From NCBI GenBank assembly GCA_963969365.1, contig OZ017763.1, positions 1,240,001 to 1,304,000 of the forward strand: a DNA stretch of 64,000 nucleotides. Reading direction: 5' to 3'. A program made the position numbers and the translations under genes. Below are positions 35,477-49,671 of the stretch, in pieces; the stretch's first letter is position 1; each line of letters starts with the position of its first letter. The notes under the pieces were generated by a model. It saw nothing but the letters and a program-made list of their open reading frames with translations, ran no database searches and was not told the origin of the DNA. Source of the DNA: Asterochloris sp. CNOR1 (Eukaryota > Chlorophyta > Trebouxiophyceae > Trebouxiales > Trebouxiaceae).

Positions 35477-35611
35477 GTTCTGTTCAGACTGCAGCAGCAA
35501 TGGTCCTGTCTTTTTGCGCCCTCAGGCCACAGCTGCTCAGGATAGACTGAGCATCTGAACGGGAACTTGTGACTCCGGATCCTGATCGTGTCGCGCACTC
35601 AGCGAGAGTTT
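35477..35611. promoter_or_regulatory. 135-bp bidirectional promoter of MnmG and CDC26
   Basis: The start codons of two divergent genes are only 135 bp apart, so promoters and 5' UTRs of both must lie here. A perfect inverted repeat, tgctcag-N6-ctgagca (35534-35553), sits at the exact midpoint of the interval and could bind a dimeric factor. No TATA box is evident. Confidence 0.65.
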
Positions 35612-35980
35612 ATGCTGCGCAGAAACCCCACGAAGATCGAGCTGAGACAAGAGGACAAGGAAGAGGTGAGTGAGTATCAGAGGTCTGCAAATGAGTTTCT
35701 TGCAGGGCTCACAGTTGAGCTGCAGCCCTCAGCACCCAGACAGGAAGTGCTCCTGCAGTTTGAGGCCCTCAAGCAGCACCAGGCTCAGCAGGAAGCCTCT
35801 GGCGCCCGGCAGGAGGCAGGGGCCGCCAGGGCACCTGAGCGCAGCACCCTTCAGCAGCAGCCGAAGGCAAGCACTGCTTTGCATCAGTCGCAAGGCACCT
35901 CAGTCTTCACAGCAGTCCTGCAAAGCTGGCATTGGGTGGCAGGGCTACATTTGTCACAGGAGGTGAAGCACTGGTCCTGA
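35612..35980 (+). CDS. CDC26: Anaphase-promoting complex subunit CDC26 (APC12)
   Basis: CDC26 is a small stabilising subunit of the APC/C ubiquitin ligase; its N-terminus is bound inside the TPR groove of CDC16 (APC6). ATG 35612 opens MLRRNPTKIELRQEDKEE, which matches the conserved family start MLRRKPTKIExKxEDKEE. The first exon may end at 35668 (GAG|GTGAGT) or the frame may simply read on; it stays open to 35980 with a Gln/Ala-rich, helix-prone tail (LQFEALKQHQAQQEAS), which suits the poorly conserved C-terminus of CDC26. The exact 3' end is unresolved, and an exon near 35915-35990 is possible. Transcribed divergently from MnmG and directly upstream of the TTM3-like gene on the same strand. 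Confidence 0.75.
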   Translation: MLRRNPTKIELRQEDKEEVSEYQRSANEFLAGLTVELQPSAPRQEVLLQFEALKQHQAQQEASGARQEAGAARAPERSTLQQQPKASTALHQSQGTSVFTAVLQSWHWVAGLHLSQEVKHWS

Positions 35981-36054
35981 ACCTGCATCATCTCTCTGTC
36001 GTTTTGCCTGCAGGCTCAGCTGAGCGTGGCTGCGAGGATTGGTCTGCAGAAGTG

Positions 36055-39000
36055 ATGGAGGTGGGCCTGCCTCCCCAGGCTCACCGCCTCCAATTCTGTC
36101 AATTTAGCCTGGCTGCATGCTTGCAGCGGCCTTGCATTGAAATGCTACAAAACCTGCAGCAGTGAGGCGAGCAGCCAGGACTGGCCCTGAGGTCCCTGTC
36201 TTGGGCAGATCTGTGCTGGAGAGGCCACCAAAACTGCCAAACACGTCAGCTGCTGCCTTGGTGGCTTGCAGGTGAGCCCACTCCCCCTCCCCTGACGCTG
36301 CATCGGCCACCCAGCATTGTCCACCCAGCAGGAGCTCCACAGGCCATGGGTTCCAGCCACCTGCTGCACCAGCAGGCCAGGGGCCTCCTGTCGCGCAGCG
36401 CACCCTGGCGCGCAACACCCTGCCCATCCTGCAGCAGCAGACTGTACCAGCTCAGCCGCTCCCAGCATCAGTGGCAGCAGGAGCATTGCTCAAGCGGCAG
36501 CGTCAGGGCTGCAGCAGTCGCCTCTCAGACAAGAGTCCTGGAGGCTGACTGTAAAGGCCCTGCCACAGTGGAAGAGGTGCCTGTCCCATACCTCGTCGAG
36601 CACAGGACCTTGTTTCGGTCCTTTGATATGGCATGACATAATGATTGGTGTGCAGCAGGAGGAACAGTGTCGTCAGTGCCGTGCCAAATGGAGCCGAGCT
36701 CGCCCAGTTCGGTGCTGCAGGGGCAAGACCAGGCACAGCCTCCCCACAGGAGGAAGTCCCTGCAGCAGCAGGGCCGCCGGTGATCTGCTGCTGCAGGTCA
36801 AGACCAGGCTGTGTCCGCCTGGCAGCACCACCTCTCACATAGAGCGCCCAAGACAGCCCTTTGCTTGCCGCGGCGGATCGGCATCAAACTGTGCCCAACA
36901 GATATGCACTCACCCAAGTGGCTGAGCTCCTCAGGCCCACACAGCAAGCTCTGTCAAGCATCTGCTGTTGCCTGCAGGCCGATGGGGAATGCGTCTGCCT
37001 TAGCAGTGCCTCTCACCACCAACCAGATGGTCTCAGCTGCACTTACACTCCTGCTGATGCTTGCTGCAGGTTGCACACAGGAAGCTGCGCCTGCCTGATG
37101 GAGATGCTCACGCACAGGTGGCTGAGCTCCAAGCCCACACAGCAGGCCTCACTTAGCATCTGTTGCTGCCACAGATTGACTGGCAAGTCATACTGCCTCG
37201 CGATGGTGCCTCTCACCAGCTTTCAACGCTTTAATACTGCTTCTGATAATCTGGAGTCTCCCGCTGCAGGTCAAAGTCAGGCTGCGCCTGCCCCCTGGCC
37301 GCTTTCATTTGCAAGGCTGAGCTGTGCAAGCCTCACTTTGAAAAGTTGAGCAGGAGACTGTTCCTTTGCGATGCCTGTAGTGCTGCGGAGTATATTCAGG
37401 CTGTAGCTGCCAAACAGGCATGCTCATGCTCACGTGGCTGAGCTCCTGATGCCTTTGCAGCATTGCTCACCATGGATCTGCTATTGCCTGCAGCTCATTT
37501 AGCAGTGAGGGTGCCCCGTAGCAGCACCATTCACCATTGTTCATTTTGATCAAGCTGGTCTTCAAGTCAAAGCTGCCTGCTGCAGGTTGAGATCAAGCTG
37601 CGCTTGCCCGACAGGGATGCTCACGCCCAAGTGGCTGAGCTCCTGAAGCCCCACTTCAGGGAGCTGCATCAGCAGGAGAACTTCTTCTTTGACGGCACCT
37701 CCCAGGAGATGAGCAAGGCCAAGCTGGCCCTCAGGACGCGCTTCTATGGAGTGGACAAGCATGCCGTGATCACTCTGAAGGTGGGGGATGGAGCAGCACA
37801 GCAGGCAGGCGTCTCGTCTTGTGCAAGGCCTGGCACTGGACCAATCAGATGACCTCTCAAGGGCACGTTGCTGACAGTTCCAGCTGTGACACAGCGGCTG
37901 TGGTACAAGAGCGGCAAGCCAACACGACACACCCCCCCACCCCTGCAGCCCCTCTCTCACACCTAAAAAGGCGCCAACAAAAGCTGAACAAAGCAGGCAT
38001 GGCCACTGAGCAGGAGCCCACTGATCTCTTGGGGGGTTTCTTGCTTACTCAAAACTCCAGGTGCTGCCTGGCTTCCAGGAGGCGGCTGGGCACACTGCAT
38101 GCACATTGCACCAAGTGCCCAGCCAACAGTCCTCACAGCTCCCTTGTACCCTCTGCAGGGACGCCAAAGCATGCAGAACGGAGTGGGCGTCGCCACAGAG
38201 CTGGAGGAGGATGTCGACCCCATTGAGGCGCGCACTTTCCTGGAGCACCCTGACAAGCTGCTGCAGCTGCAGAACTCTGCCATCATGGAGTCTGTTCGCA
38301 AGTAAGTGAGCTGGGCCAGCCAAGCTTGGCCCTGCGCATCTGCAAAGCTTGGTCCCCGGAGAGATTTTGGGTTTGAGCTGGGCATGTTGCTGCATGTGTA
38401 GCAATGTGAATCTGGCCCATGTGAGTGAGCTGAGCGCATGCTGGCATGCTGGCAGTGAGTAACGCCCGTGCTGGCAATGCTGGCCTCATGTTTTGAGCCA
38501 CAACTGGTGTGTCAGTCATGTCATGTATGCACATGCTGCTGCTCTCGGCTGGCTACAGGGGCGGCCTTGGGACTGGCCGCCTGTGCAGCTACCTGTAGGC
38601 GCTGACCTGCCTGCAAAACACTGTCTGCTGCCACTCATGGCCTCTTGCATTGCAGCAAGTTGTCCTGCTGCACAGACACTCATCCAGTCCGCCCGCCTCT
38701 TCCCAAGCAGGCTGTAGACCGGCAATGAGCTAGTTCGACCTCCTGTTGACAGGCTACAGAAAGCTCAGGTAGCAGCATTGTCAGGCTTCAGTGGCGTTTG
38801 CACGTGCCAAACCCTTCTGCAGAAAGCAGCACACGCCGGGTGCTGTCGTCAAGCAGCTGACACGCCATCTGCTGCTGCAGCTTTCAGCTGCAGAACCCCA
38901 ATTTAGCTTGGATCTTATACCGAAGTCAAATTGTAATGCTTTCAGGCCTTGGCAGGCCAGCAAATACAGACAACATCAGCGCCTCAAAATGCAAGGACAG

Positions 39001-39508
39001 AAGGTATGGCCATCAGGGTTGACTCTGCTTGCCGCTCTGCCTGCAGGCAGCAGCAGCCAAAGGGGCTGGTGTGCCTGGGTGGATTCCGCAACATTCGGGG
39101 GGACTATGACTATGAGGGGCTCAAGCTGGAGCTGGACGAGACCATCTATGAGTGGGGGACCTGCTTCGAGATTGAGGTTGAGACGGTAAGAGTCTTTGTA
39201 TGCTGTTTCAGCTGGGCCAGTGTCACACTTGGGCTGCAGCACACTTGCGGCAGTCAGCACTGTCATGCAAAAAGACCCCACCGCGGAGCGCACTCTGACT
39301 ATCTTGGGTCTGGTGTCCTTAACAAGGTTCCTGCCTATGGTAGACTTCCGCACAACACTGATTTCTCGTCATCTGACCTCTGTTCCTACAGCCTGACCCA
39401 GAGCCAACCAAAGCCAAGCTGGAGACCCTGCTCAAAGCCAACAACATCCCTTACAAGTACAACAAAACCACAAAGTTTGCCAATTTCCGTAAAGGCACTC
39501 TCGACTGA
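36055..39508 (+). CDS. TTM3: Triphosphate tunnel metalloenzyme (CYTH domain), TTM3-like
   Basis: CYTH/TTM enzymes hydrolyse triphosphate groups, usually inorganic tripolyphosphate in plant TTM3, inside an eight-stranded tunnel with divalent metal. Exons: 36055-36060 (ATG GAG), 37586-37780, 38159-38301, 39047-39185 and 39392-39508. Joining the two-codon exon 1 to exon 2 gives [11 protein letters not shown], which recreates the ExExK signature and matches the plant start MEVEVKLRL, so I prefer this start although the first intron is 1.5 kb. Later landmarks are [74 protein letters not shown] and [13 protein letters not shown] at the end. All exons are in phase and the length (about 200 residues) fits the family. 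The exon 1 position is the least certain part. The first intron holds a ghost-exon array. Converges with FHY, 91 bp between stop codons. Confidence 0.9.
36787..37660 (+). repeat. Ghost-exon array before TTM3 exon 2 (four copies)
   Basis: The true exon 2 starts gctgcaggttgagatcaagc (37580). Decayed copies of acceptor plus exon start occur at about 36790 (gctgcaggtcaagaccaggc), 37063 and 37264 (gctgcaggtcaaagtcaggc). The following part, gtggctgagctcc, occurs at 36919, 37119, 37434 and, in the true exon, 37631: offsets of 200, 315 and 197 bp. One copy still reads [17 protein letters not shown]. Intron tails between the copies are also similar, so the whole unit of intron end plus exon start was duplicated. 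Confidence 0.92.
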
Positions 39509-39599
39509 TGGTCTATGGACCCAGGCGTGATGAAGTGTTTCTTGCTCCTCTCCTGTTGAGACCTACAGAAGTTCGATCCCTTGGTTGACAGACTAACAT
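39509..39599. other. 91-bp convergent 3' intergenic gap (TTM3/FHY)
   Basis: Two stop codons face each other across 91 bp, so the mRNA 3' ends must be very short or overlap. No canonical green-algal TGTAA poly(A) signal is seen on either strand within the gap. Confidence 0.6.
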
Positions 39600-42500
39600 T
39601 CAAGTCTTTGACTCAGCTGTTGAAGGAGCAAGGAAGTCATCTGATTTCATGTGGGCAAAGGAGGGGTGCAACAGCGCAGACTTGGTCTCATCTGCATCTT
39701 TGTGTATTCTTGCAATGAGTGCGTCGAGAGAATCAAAGTTAGTCTCTGGCCTGATGTAGCCACAAACGAGGAGTCTGAATCCAAACGGAAAACACTCTGA
39801 GCAATCAACATCTCTCAGAGCAGCATGCCATCCGGCACTTTCCCCGATCAGATGAGCAGCAAACAGTGAACCACCTGCCAGGCAGCAAATTGTCGCATTC
39901 AGACCATGACTGCGATACCAGTAAGACCCTCACCTGAGCTCCTTGTCATAGAAGTCCTTATCAAATTTGTGGAGCAGCCATGGTTCGCATGTCTTTGATT
40001 CATTTTTGAAGAAGGGATTCCAACCGACAGACATCACCTGCAGGGCAGATATCACCCGCAGGCTGCAGTGCCTCTTGCAGGGTTGAGGCACACCAGCATG
40101 CAGCTTGAAGGCGGCTTGCTGGCTGGCAGGCGCATTGTAGCCTGACAGCCTGCCCGTGTTGCGCAGCGCCAGCTTGCTTGCAAGGTGGACCAGGCTGCCG
40201 CACTCACCATAGGATAGACCTCTGGCGAATTCCCAATGCTGGACCACCCACAGTAGATGCCTGTCACAGCCTCAGCCAGGGCGCTTTGTAGGGAAGCGCT
40301 GTCCAGATTGGCTGTAGGGATTCCCAGCTCCTTGCTGCCGCGTCCAAACCCCTTCACCACTGTGCCCCTCAGCTGCCAGGGCGGTTCAACAGGGATGACC
40401 TGCAGCCGGCGCTGATTTGAGAAGCCAAGGCACTGAATGCCAGATGAGCGGTTAAACAGGCTGCCAAGCATTGTGCCCCTCAGCTGCAGGGCAACTAAAC
40501 AGAGGCCCCCTGCAGCAGGCAGCACTTGCTGCACATCATGCCATGATGGTGAGTGAAGCTTGAGCACTATGCTGGCTCCACAAGCCCCACAGGAGCACCC
40601 ACAGCGCAGTGTGTCAGGGTCAGACCTGCAGCCTGAGCACAGGGTGAGAGCGCAACTCTTTTTGCAGATGTGCTGATGAGCTGCTGAAAGCCGTGGAAAA
40701 TAATATTACGGCACAGCAGGCCGCCATGCTGCAGCGCATTGCATGGACCCACAGACTGACCTGCCCGTCGATCAGGTCATCAAATGGCGGCAGGCCAAAC
40801 TGGTCAGGTTTGAACTCAAAGAGCGAGGGCAGCACGGCACAGCAACCTGCAGGTGCAGGCAGAGTGATTCAGATGCGGACTTCTACCAGAAACACAAAGT
40901 CCAGCACACAGCGAGCAAGAAAGTCGAGACAAAACTGTCAGGGGCACCCGCAGGGTGCAGCGCACATCGAAGTTGCGACTATTCTGGACCCAAAGTCAGG
41001 ATCTGATCAGGCTGCAGCCACGTGCATGAAAGATGTGACAAGGCTTCCTTGAAACGGAGGTGCTTTCCAAAACCCAGGCTCAATGTGAGGACCGTGCAGG
41101 CTGAGGACTGTACACCATATGCTGCGACAGGGTCTAGGCTGCCATGGTTGAGCGCAAGCAGATCATAGTGTGTCAGCAGCACGTAGTCAGCAAGACATTA
41201 CCAGATAATCAGTCTACAGCTAGGCACGCTTGCCGTTTCTTCTACAGACCTGTCGCTGCGCCTGGGCTGGGGTCCGGGTAGGCTGCAGCGTTCCGCAGAG
41301 AGGGGATCACAACGACTCGCATGCCCGCTGCAGCTGCAGCCTCCACCCCACTGGGAGCGTCCTCGACGGCCAAGCACTCTCTGGGGTCAACATCCAGGCT
41401 GTGGGCTGCAGCCCGGAAGCAGTCGGGTGCAGGCTTGCCATTGGTCACCTGGCACAGGGATCGCACATCTGTGTCAGCCATGGGTACTGGCAGGCAGTAG
41501 GCCCCACCCGGACACTGAAGGTGCTGGTCTGCAGGAGGCACCCTGCTGCAGCTTGGAGAGCTAGTGCACAGCAGGCAGCCCGCAGATGGGGGAGCAGGGG
41601 CTGTCATGGTGGCATTGGCTCACAACAATGCCTCACCAGCTTTTGGTTGCTGGATAGTAACATGCCTGTTGGTCACGCCAGGCTAATCGACCACAACTCA
41701 GATTGTAAGGAAGCAGCACAGCTTGCCATTGGGCAGGCAGCGGTCGTGTCCATCTTGACTGCTCACTTCATCTGGTGCTCACCTCATCCCCGCAGCTCAC
41801 AACAGTGAAAACTTCTGTTGCCCACGAATGCTGCCCAGACAGTTTTTTTTCCAGAGTGGCTCTGCTGGTGCTGGTAGCCAGCGCCACAGGGACTCCATGC
41901 TTGTGCAGATGCCGCAGCAAGCGACCTGCTCCAGGCAGGAGCTTTGCCTCGTGCCACCTGCGTAGCAGCACCAACCTCTTGGTGTTCTGTGTCACAGGCA
42001 CACCAAGTTTGTACAGGCGCTACAGCAGGAAACTGGCATCTGGACAAGCATGAGCCTAGTCTCATGCCACCTGCACAGGAACCTGGTGGTCAGTTTCAAT
42101 ACCCTTTGCCACAGGGACAACGAGCTTGTGTAGGTGATGCATGGGCAGCCTGCCCTATGCAGAACCTGGCTTAATGCCACCTGCCTAACAGGTGTGCAAT
42201 CATACCATATTGGTGCTGTGCTGTGCAGGTGCCTCTGCAGGCGGCTGGCTAGGTTCAGGCGCCTTGCGTTATGCCACCTGGACAGATGTGCTCAGGCCCA
42301 TTTCCAGCACCTGTTGCTGGATCGAAGATTTTTGCAGGTGCCACAGCAGGTGACAGATCTCTAGCAGGTTTTACCTCGTGCCTCCTGTACAAAGGTGCAA
42401 TGGCCAATCTCAACTGTGAGAAGTTTGTATGTGACTCAAGCTGTGTGTGTGTGTCTTTGCTGACAGCTGAAGTGCATGGTGTTGCTGTGTGCTTGGGACG

Positions 42501-42990
42501 TGTGCATGGCAGTGTGAGGAGCAGGCTCTGCCATGGTGCCATTGCTGGCGGGCCTTGATGCTGCAGCGCCACCCGCTGAGATTAGGGGCTGACCTGTGCT
42601 CCAGCAGGGGCTCGCTCTCATCAAACAGCTGCTGGGCACTCCTATCAATGCCCAGGAGGTCAGCCACAGCCTGCCACGCCTCCAGGGGCCGCCGTCCTGA
42701 GCTGGCCTGCAGCACAGCATTGCCCCCTGGAACTATGAGCCGACTTGGGCAGCTGTGGGCCCGGTGGGCTCCCAGGCTTGCCTGCAGCGCTTCTGGGGTC
42801 AGTTTCTTGCTGTAGCGCTCCACAATTGTGGTCACGACCTCCAGCACCAGTGTTTCTGCATGGGTGCATATCCGTGTCATCCATGGCCAGCAATGACATT
42901 GCTAAAGCATTGGGCAATGCTTTTAGTAGTACCTGTGTCCAGCAAGGTGCCATCCAAGTCGAAGACCACAGCCTTCACAGGCCAGGTCAT
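39600..42990 (-). CDS. FHY: Bifunctional FMN hydrolase / riboflavin kinase
   Basis: Plants fuse an N-terminal HAD phosphatase (FMN to riboflavin) to a C-terminal riboflavin kinase (riboflavin + ATP to FMN). Exons: 42990-42933 ([22 protein letters not shown] motif I with nucleophile Asp), 42855-42594, 41957-41783 ([26 protein letters not shown] motif II), 41448-41250 (NGKPAPDCF motif III Lys; [18 protein letters not shown] motif IV), 40846-40761 (linker), 40399-40208 ([16 protein letters not shown], the kinase signature), 40037-39934 ([10 protein letters not shown]) and 39774-39600 ([19 protein letters not shown]). Phases agree at every junction, stop TGA at 39600. Both halves keep their key motifs, so both activities are expected. 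The kinase half lies near the C-terminus as in Arabidopsis FMN/FHy. No obvious transit peptide, so probably cytosolic. The large intron before 41957 consists of ghost exon copies. Confidence 0.95.
41886..42390 (-). repeat. Ghost-exon array in FHY (five copies, about 106-bp unit)
   Basis: The true exon at 41957-41783 begins at plus-strand text ctcgtgccacctgcg (41949). Decayed copies carry tctcatgccacctgcac (42060), ttaatgccacctgcc (42171), ttatgccacctgg (42269) and cctcgtgcctcctg (42375). Spacings are about 112, 110, 98 and 106 bp. Each copy also retains a cacaggga..c..gcttgt.cagg segment corresponding to the HLHKHGVPV codons. The intron 5' of this exon is essentially built of these units. Decay grows with distance from the true exon. 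Confidence 0.95.
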
Positions 42991-43730
42991 GGCTGATTGG
43001 CTGAAAAGCAACTTTGAATGGTCACAGATCTCTCAGAGAGACGATGCTGGAACTGCCAGTCCAATTGACAAGTCAGATCATCAGGTGAGCTCCTAGGTCG
43101 ATCTGGGCAGTCTGCGCAAGCCATCAGCGTGCAATAGGAACCCTGAGTGTGCATGAAGACATGGCTCTCTTGCATGGTCCACACAACTTGCACCGACATG
43201 GAGCATGGGCATGTTACAGACACCTTGGACAAGCTTGTGCGTTGAGGGGCAGGTGGGAATGCCTGTAGTAGCCTGGTGAAGCAGCTTGTGTCTGAGCTTC
43301 GAGCTTGATGATGCCAGCCATGACATCCATATTTGCCTGGCCTCCACGGCAGCCACTATGCAGTGTCTTCTGACTGCCTGGTCTGTGCAGACATGCTGCC
43401 AGTCGCTCTGCTGAGTGGCAGCAAGAGGTTGCCATCAGGCAGCAATCTGGCTGGAACGGTGCTGGCCGTTGCCAGTCTCAGTGGCCGTGCCGGGGGCGCC
43501 AGACATGGCAGTCACGGTGCCTAGCAGCGGCCACAGAAACGCAGCCAGCTGCCACCTCAGACAACATGCGCAACAGTACAGCATGGCCAGCAGGTGGCTC
43601 AACTTGTGCCAGATACCTACCATGCCTGACCTCACAGGCCTGCAAAGCAGACTGTTGCTGCGACAGCATGTCTACAGATGGCCAGCAGCCATGCCAGTGC
43701 AGGTTGCCACATGCCCCCTGTTGCATGCAG
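42991..43730. promoter_or_regulatory. Divergent intergenic region FHY / TyrRS
   Basis: This holds the FHY promoter on the minus strand and the TyrRS promoter on the plus strand. The transit-peptide exon of TyrRS must lie here too (before the acceptor at 43730), but I cannot identify it. No TATA box or repeat array stands out. Confidence 0.5.
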
Positions 43731-48761
<5,031 letters not shown>

Positions 48762-49671
48762 AAGTGCTGCAGTGTTACGGTATAGTTGCTTCTGCCTTTG
48801 AACCACAACAATGACTATCACCCTGTTGACATCTACCCTTTCATTCATTTCATTCCTGATCATGTTGCTCAGCCAGGATGCAAAGCGTGCAACGACCCAC
48901 AGTACTTATTGAAAGCTCTCATTCAGCCTCACTTTCATCTGGCAATTTGACTTGACCAGGAGTGATCTTCATGGCATAGTCTATGCTGCTGAGACCTCCT
49001 AAGCTGAGCCACATAAACATCAGCTGACTGGACCAGTGTGGCCTCGCCTCAGACCATGACCCTGCTGCAGCTGTCACTGCAGGCACTCAGGACTGAAGGA
49101 GCCTGACAGCAACAAGATGCAGGCTGAGATGCAAGCGCCTTGGCCTCAGCAGATAGCTGGACGGATGCAGAGGAGTGTGTTGGCTACAAGGTGGCAGCCT
49201 GGCTGCAAGACTGCACTCTGTAAAGCAAGAATTGGTAAAGGGGACCCATGGCTTTGCTTTGGCTGCCACAGCATTCTCATGAGGGTGCTCACTTCTATTC
49301 AATCTCTTGAGCCAAACGCATGGCCAGAGCAACTGTGTGCCATCTTACACTTTGAGCACGTGTGGGGCTTCATCCTATGTCTGAAGGCTCATTTAAGAGC
49401 CAGGGGTGACAGCGGGCCATTAATTCAGCAAAGTAGCGAGAGGGAGCTGACCTGTTCAAAACAATGGCCCTAGAACCACTCACGGGCTGCTGAAGTGTAA
49501 TGTTGCTGCCCTCATGGCTTCTGATTTGGTTCAGGCACTGTACATATGGCCTGTCAGAAGGACACTTGATGCATTGCACTGGACAGTAGACTTCTGTGAC
49601 TTGTCACTTGTTAAGCACTGTGTAATAGGTGCAGCGAAGTTGAGGTTAGTTGAGAGACCCAGCAAGCTTGT
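48762..49671. other. Convergent 3' interval TyrRS / CYP710
   Basis: About 900 bp between two facing stop codons. No conserved peptide, RNA gene or repeat array is visible. The first 180 bp are AT-rich and probably carry the TyrRS 3' UTR. Confidence 0.5.

Noticed and set aside
35476-35500. Upstream TTG start for MnmG
   Set aside because: The ATG at 35476 already gives a full transit peptide; TTG starts are not expected in nuclear genes.
35588-35611. Upstream GTG start for CDC26
   Set aside because: The family start MLRR begins at the ATG at 35612; a GTG start is unlikely in a nuclear gene.
39560-39590. tRNA-like GTTCGATCC box B
   Set aside because: No matching box A, no cloverleaf, and it lies in a 91-bp 3' gap.
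41886-42390. CRISPR array
   Set aside because: Repeats are long, diverged, lack uniform spacers and encode parts of the adjacent exon; eukaryotic intron context.
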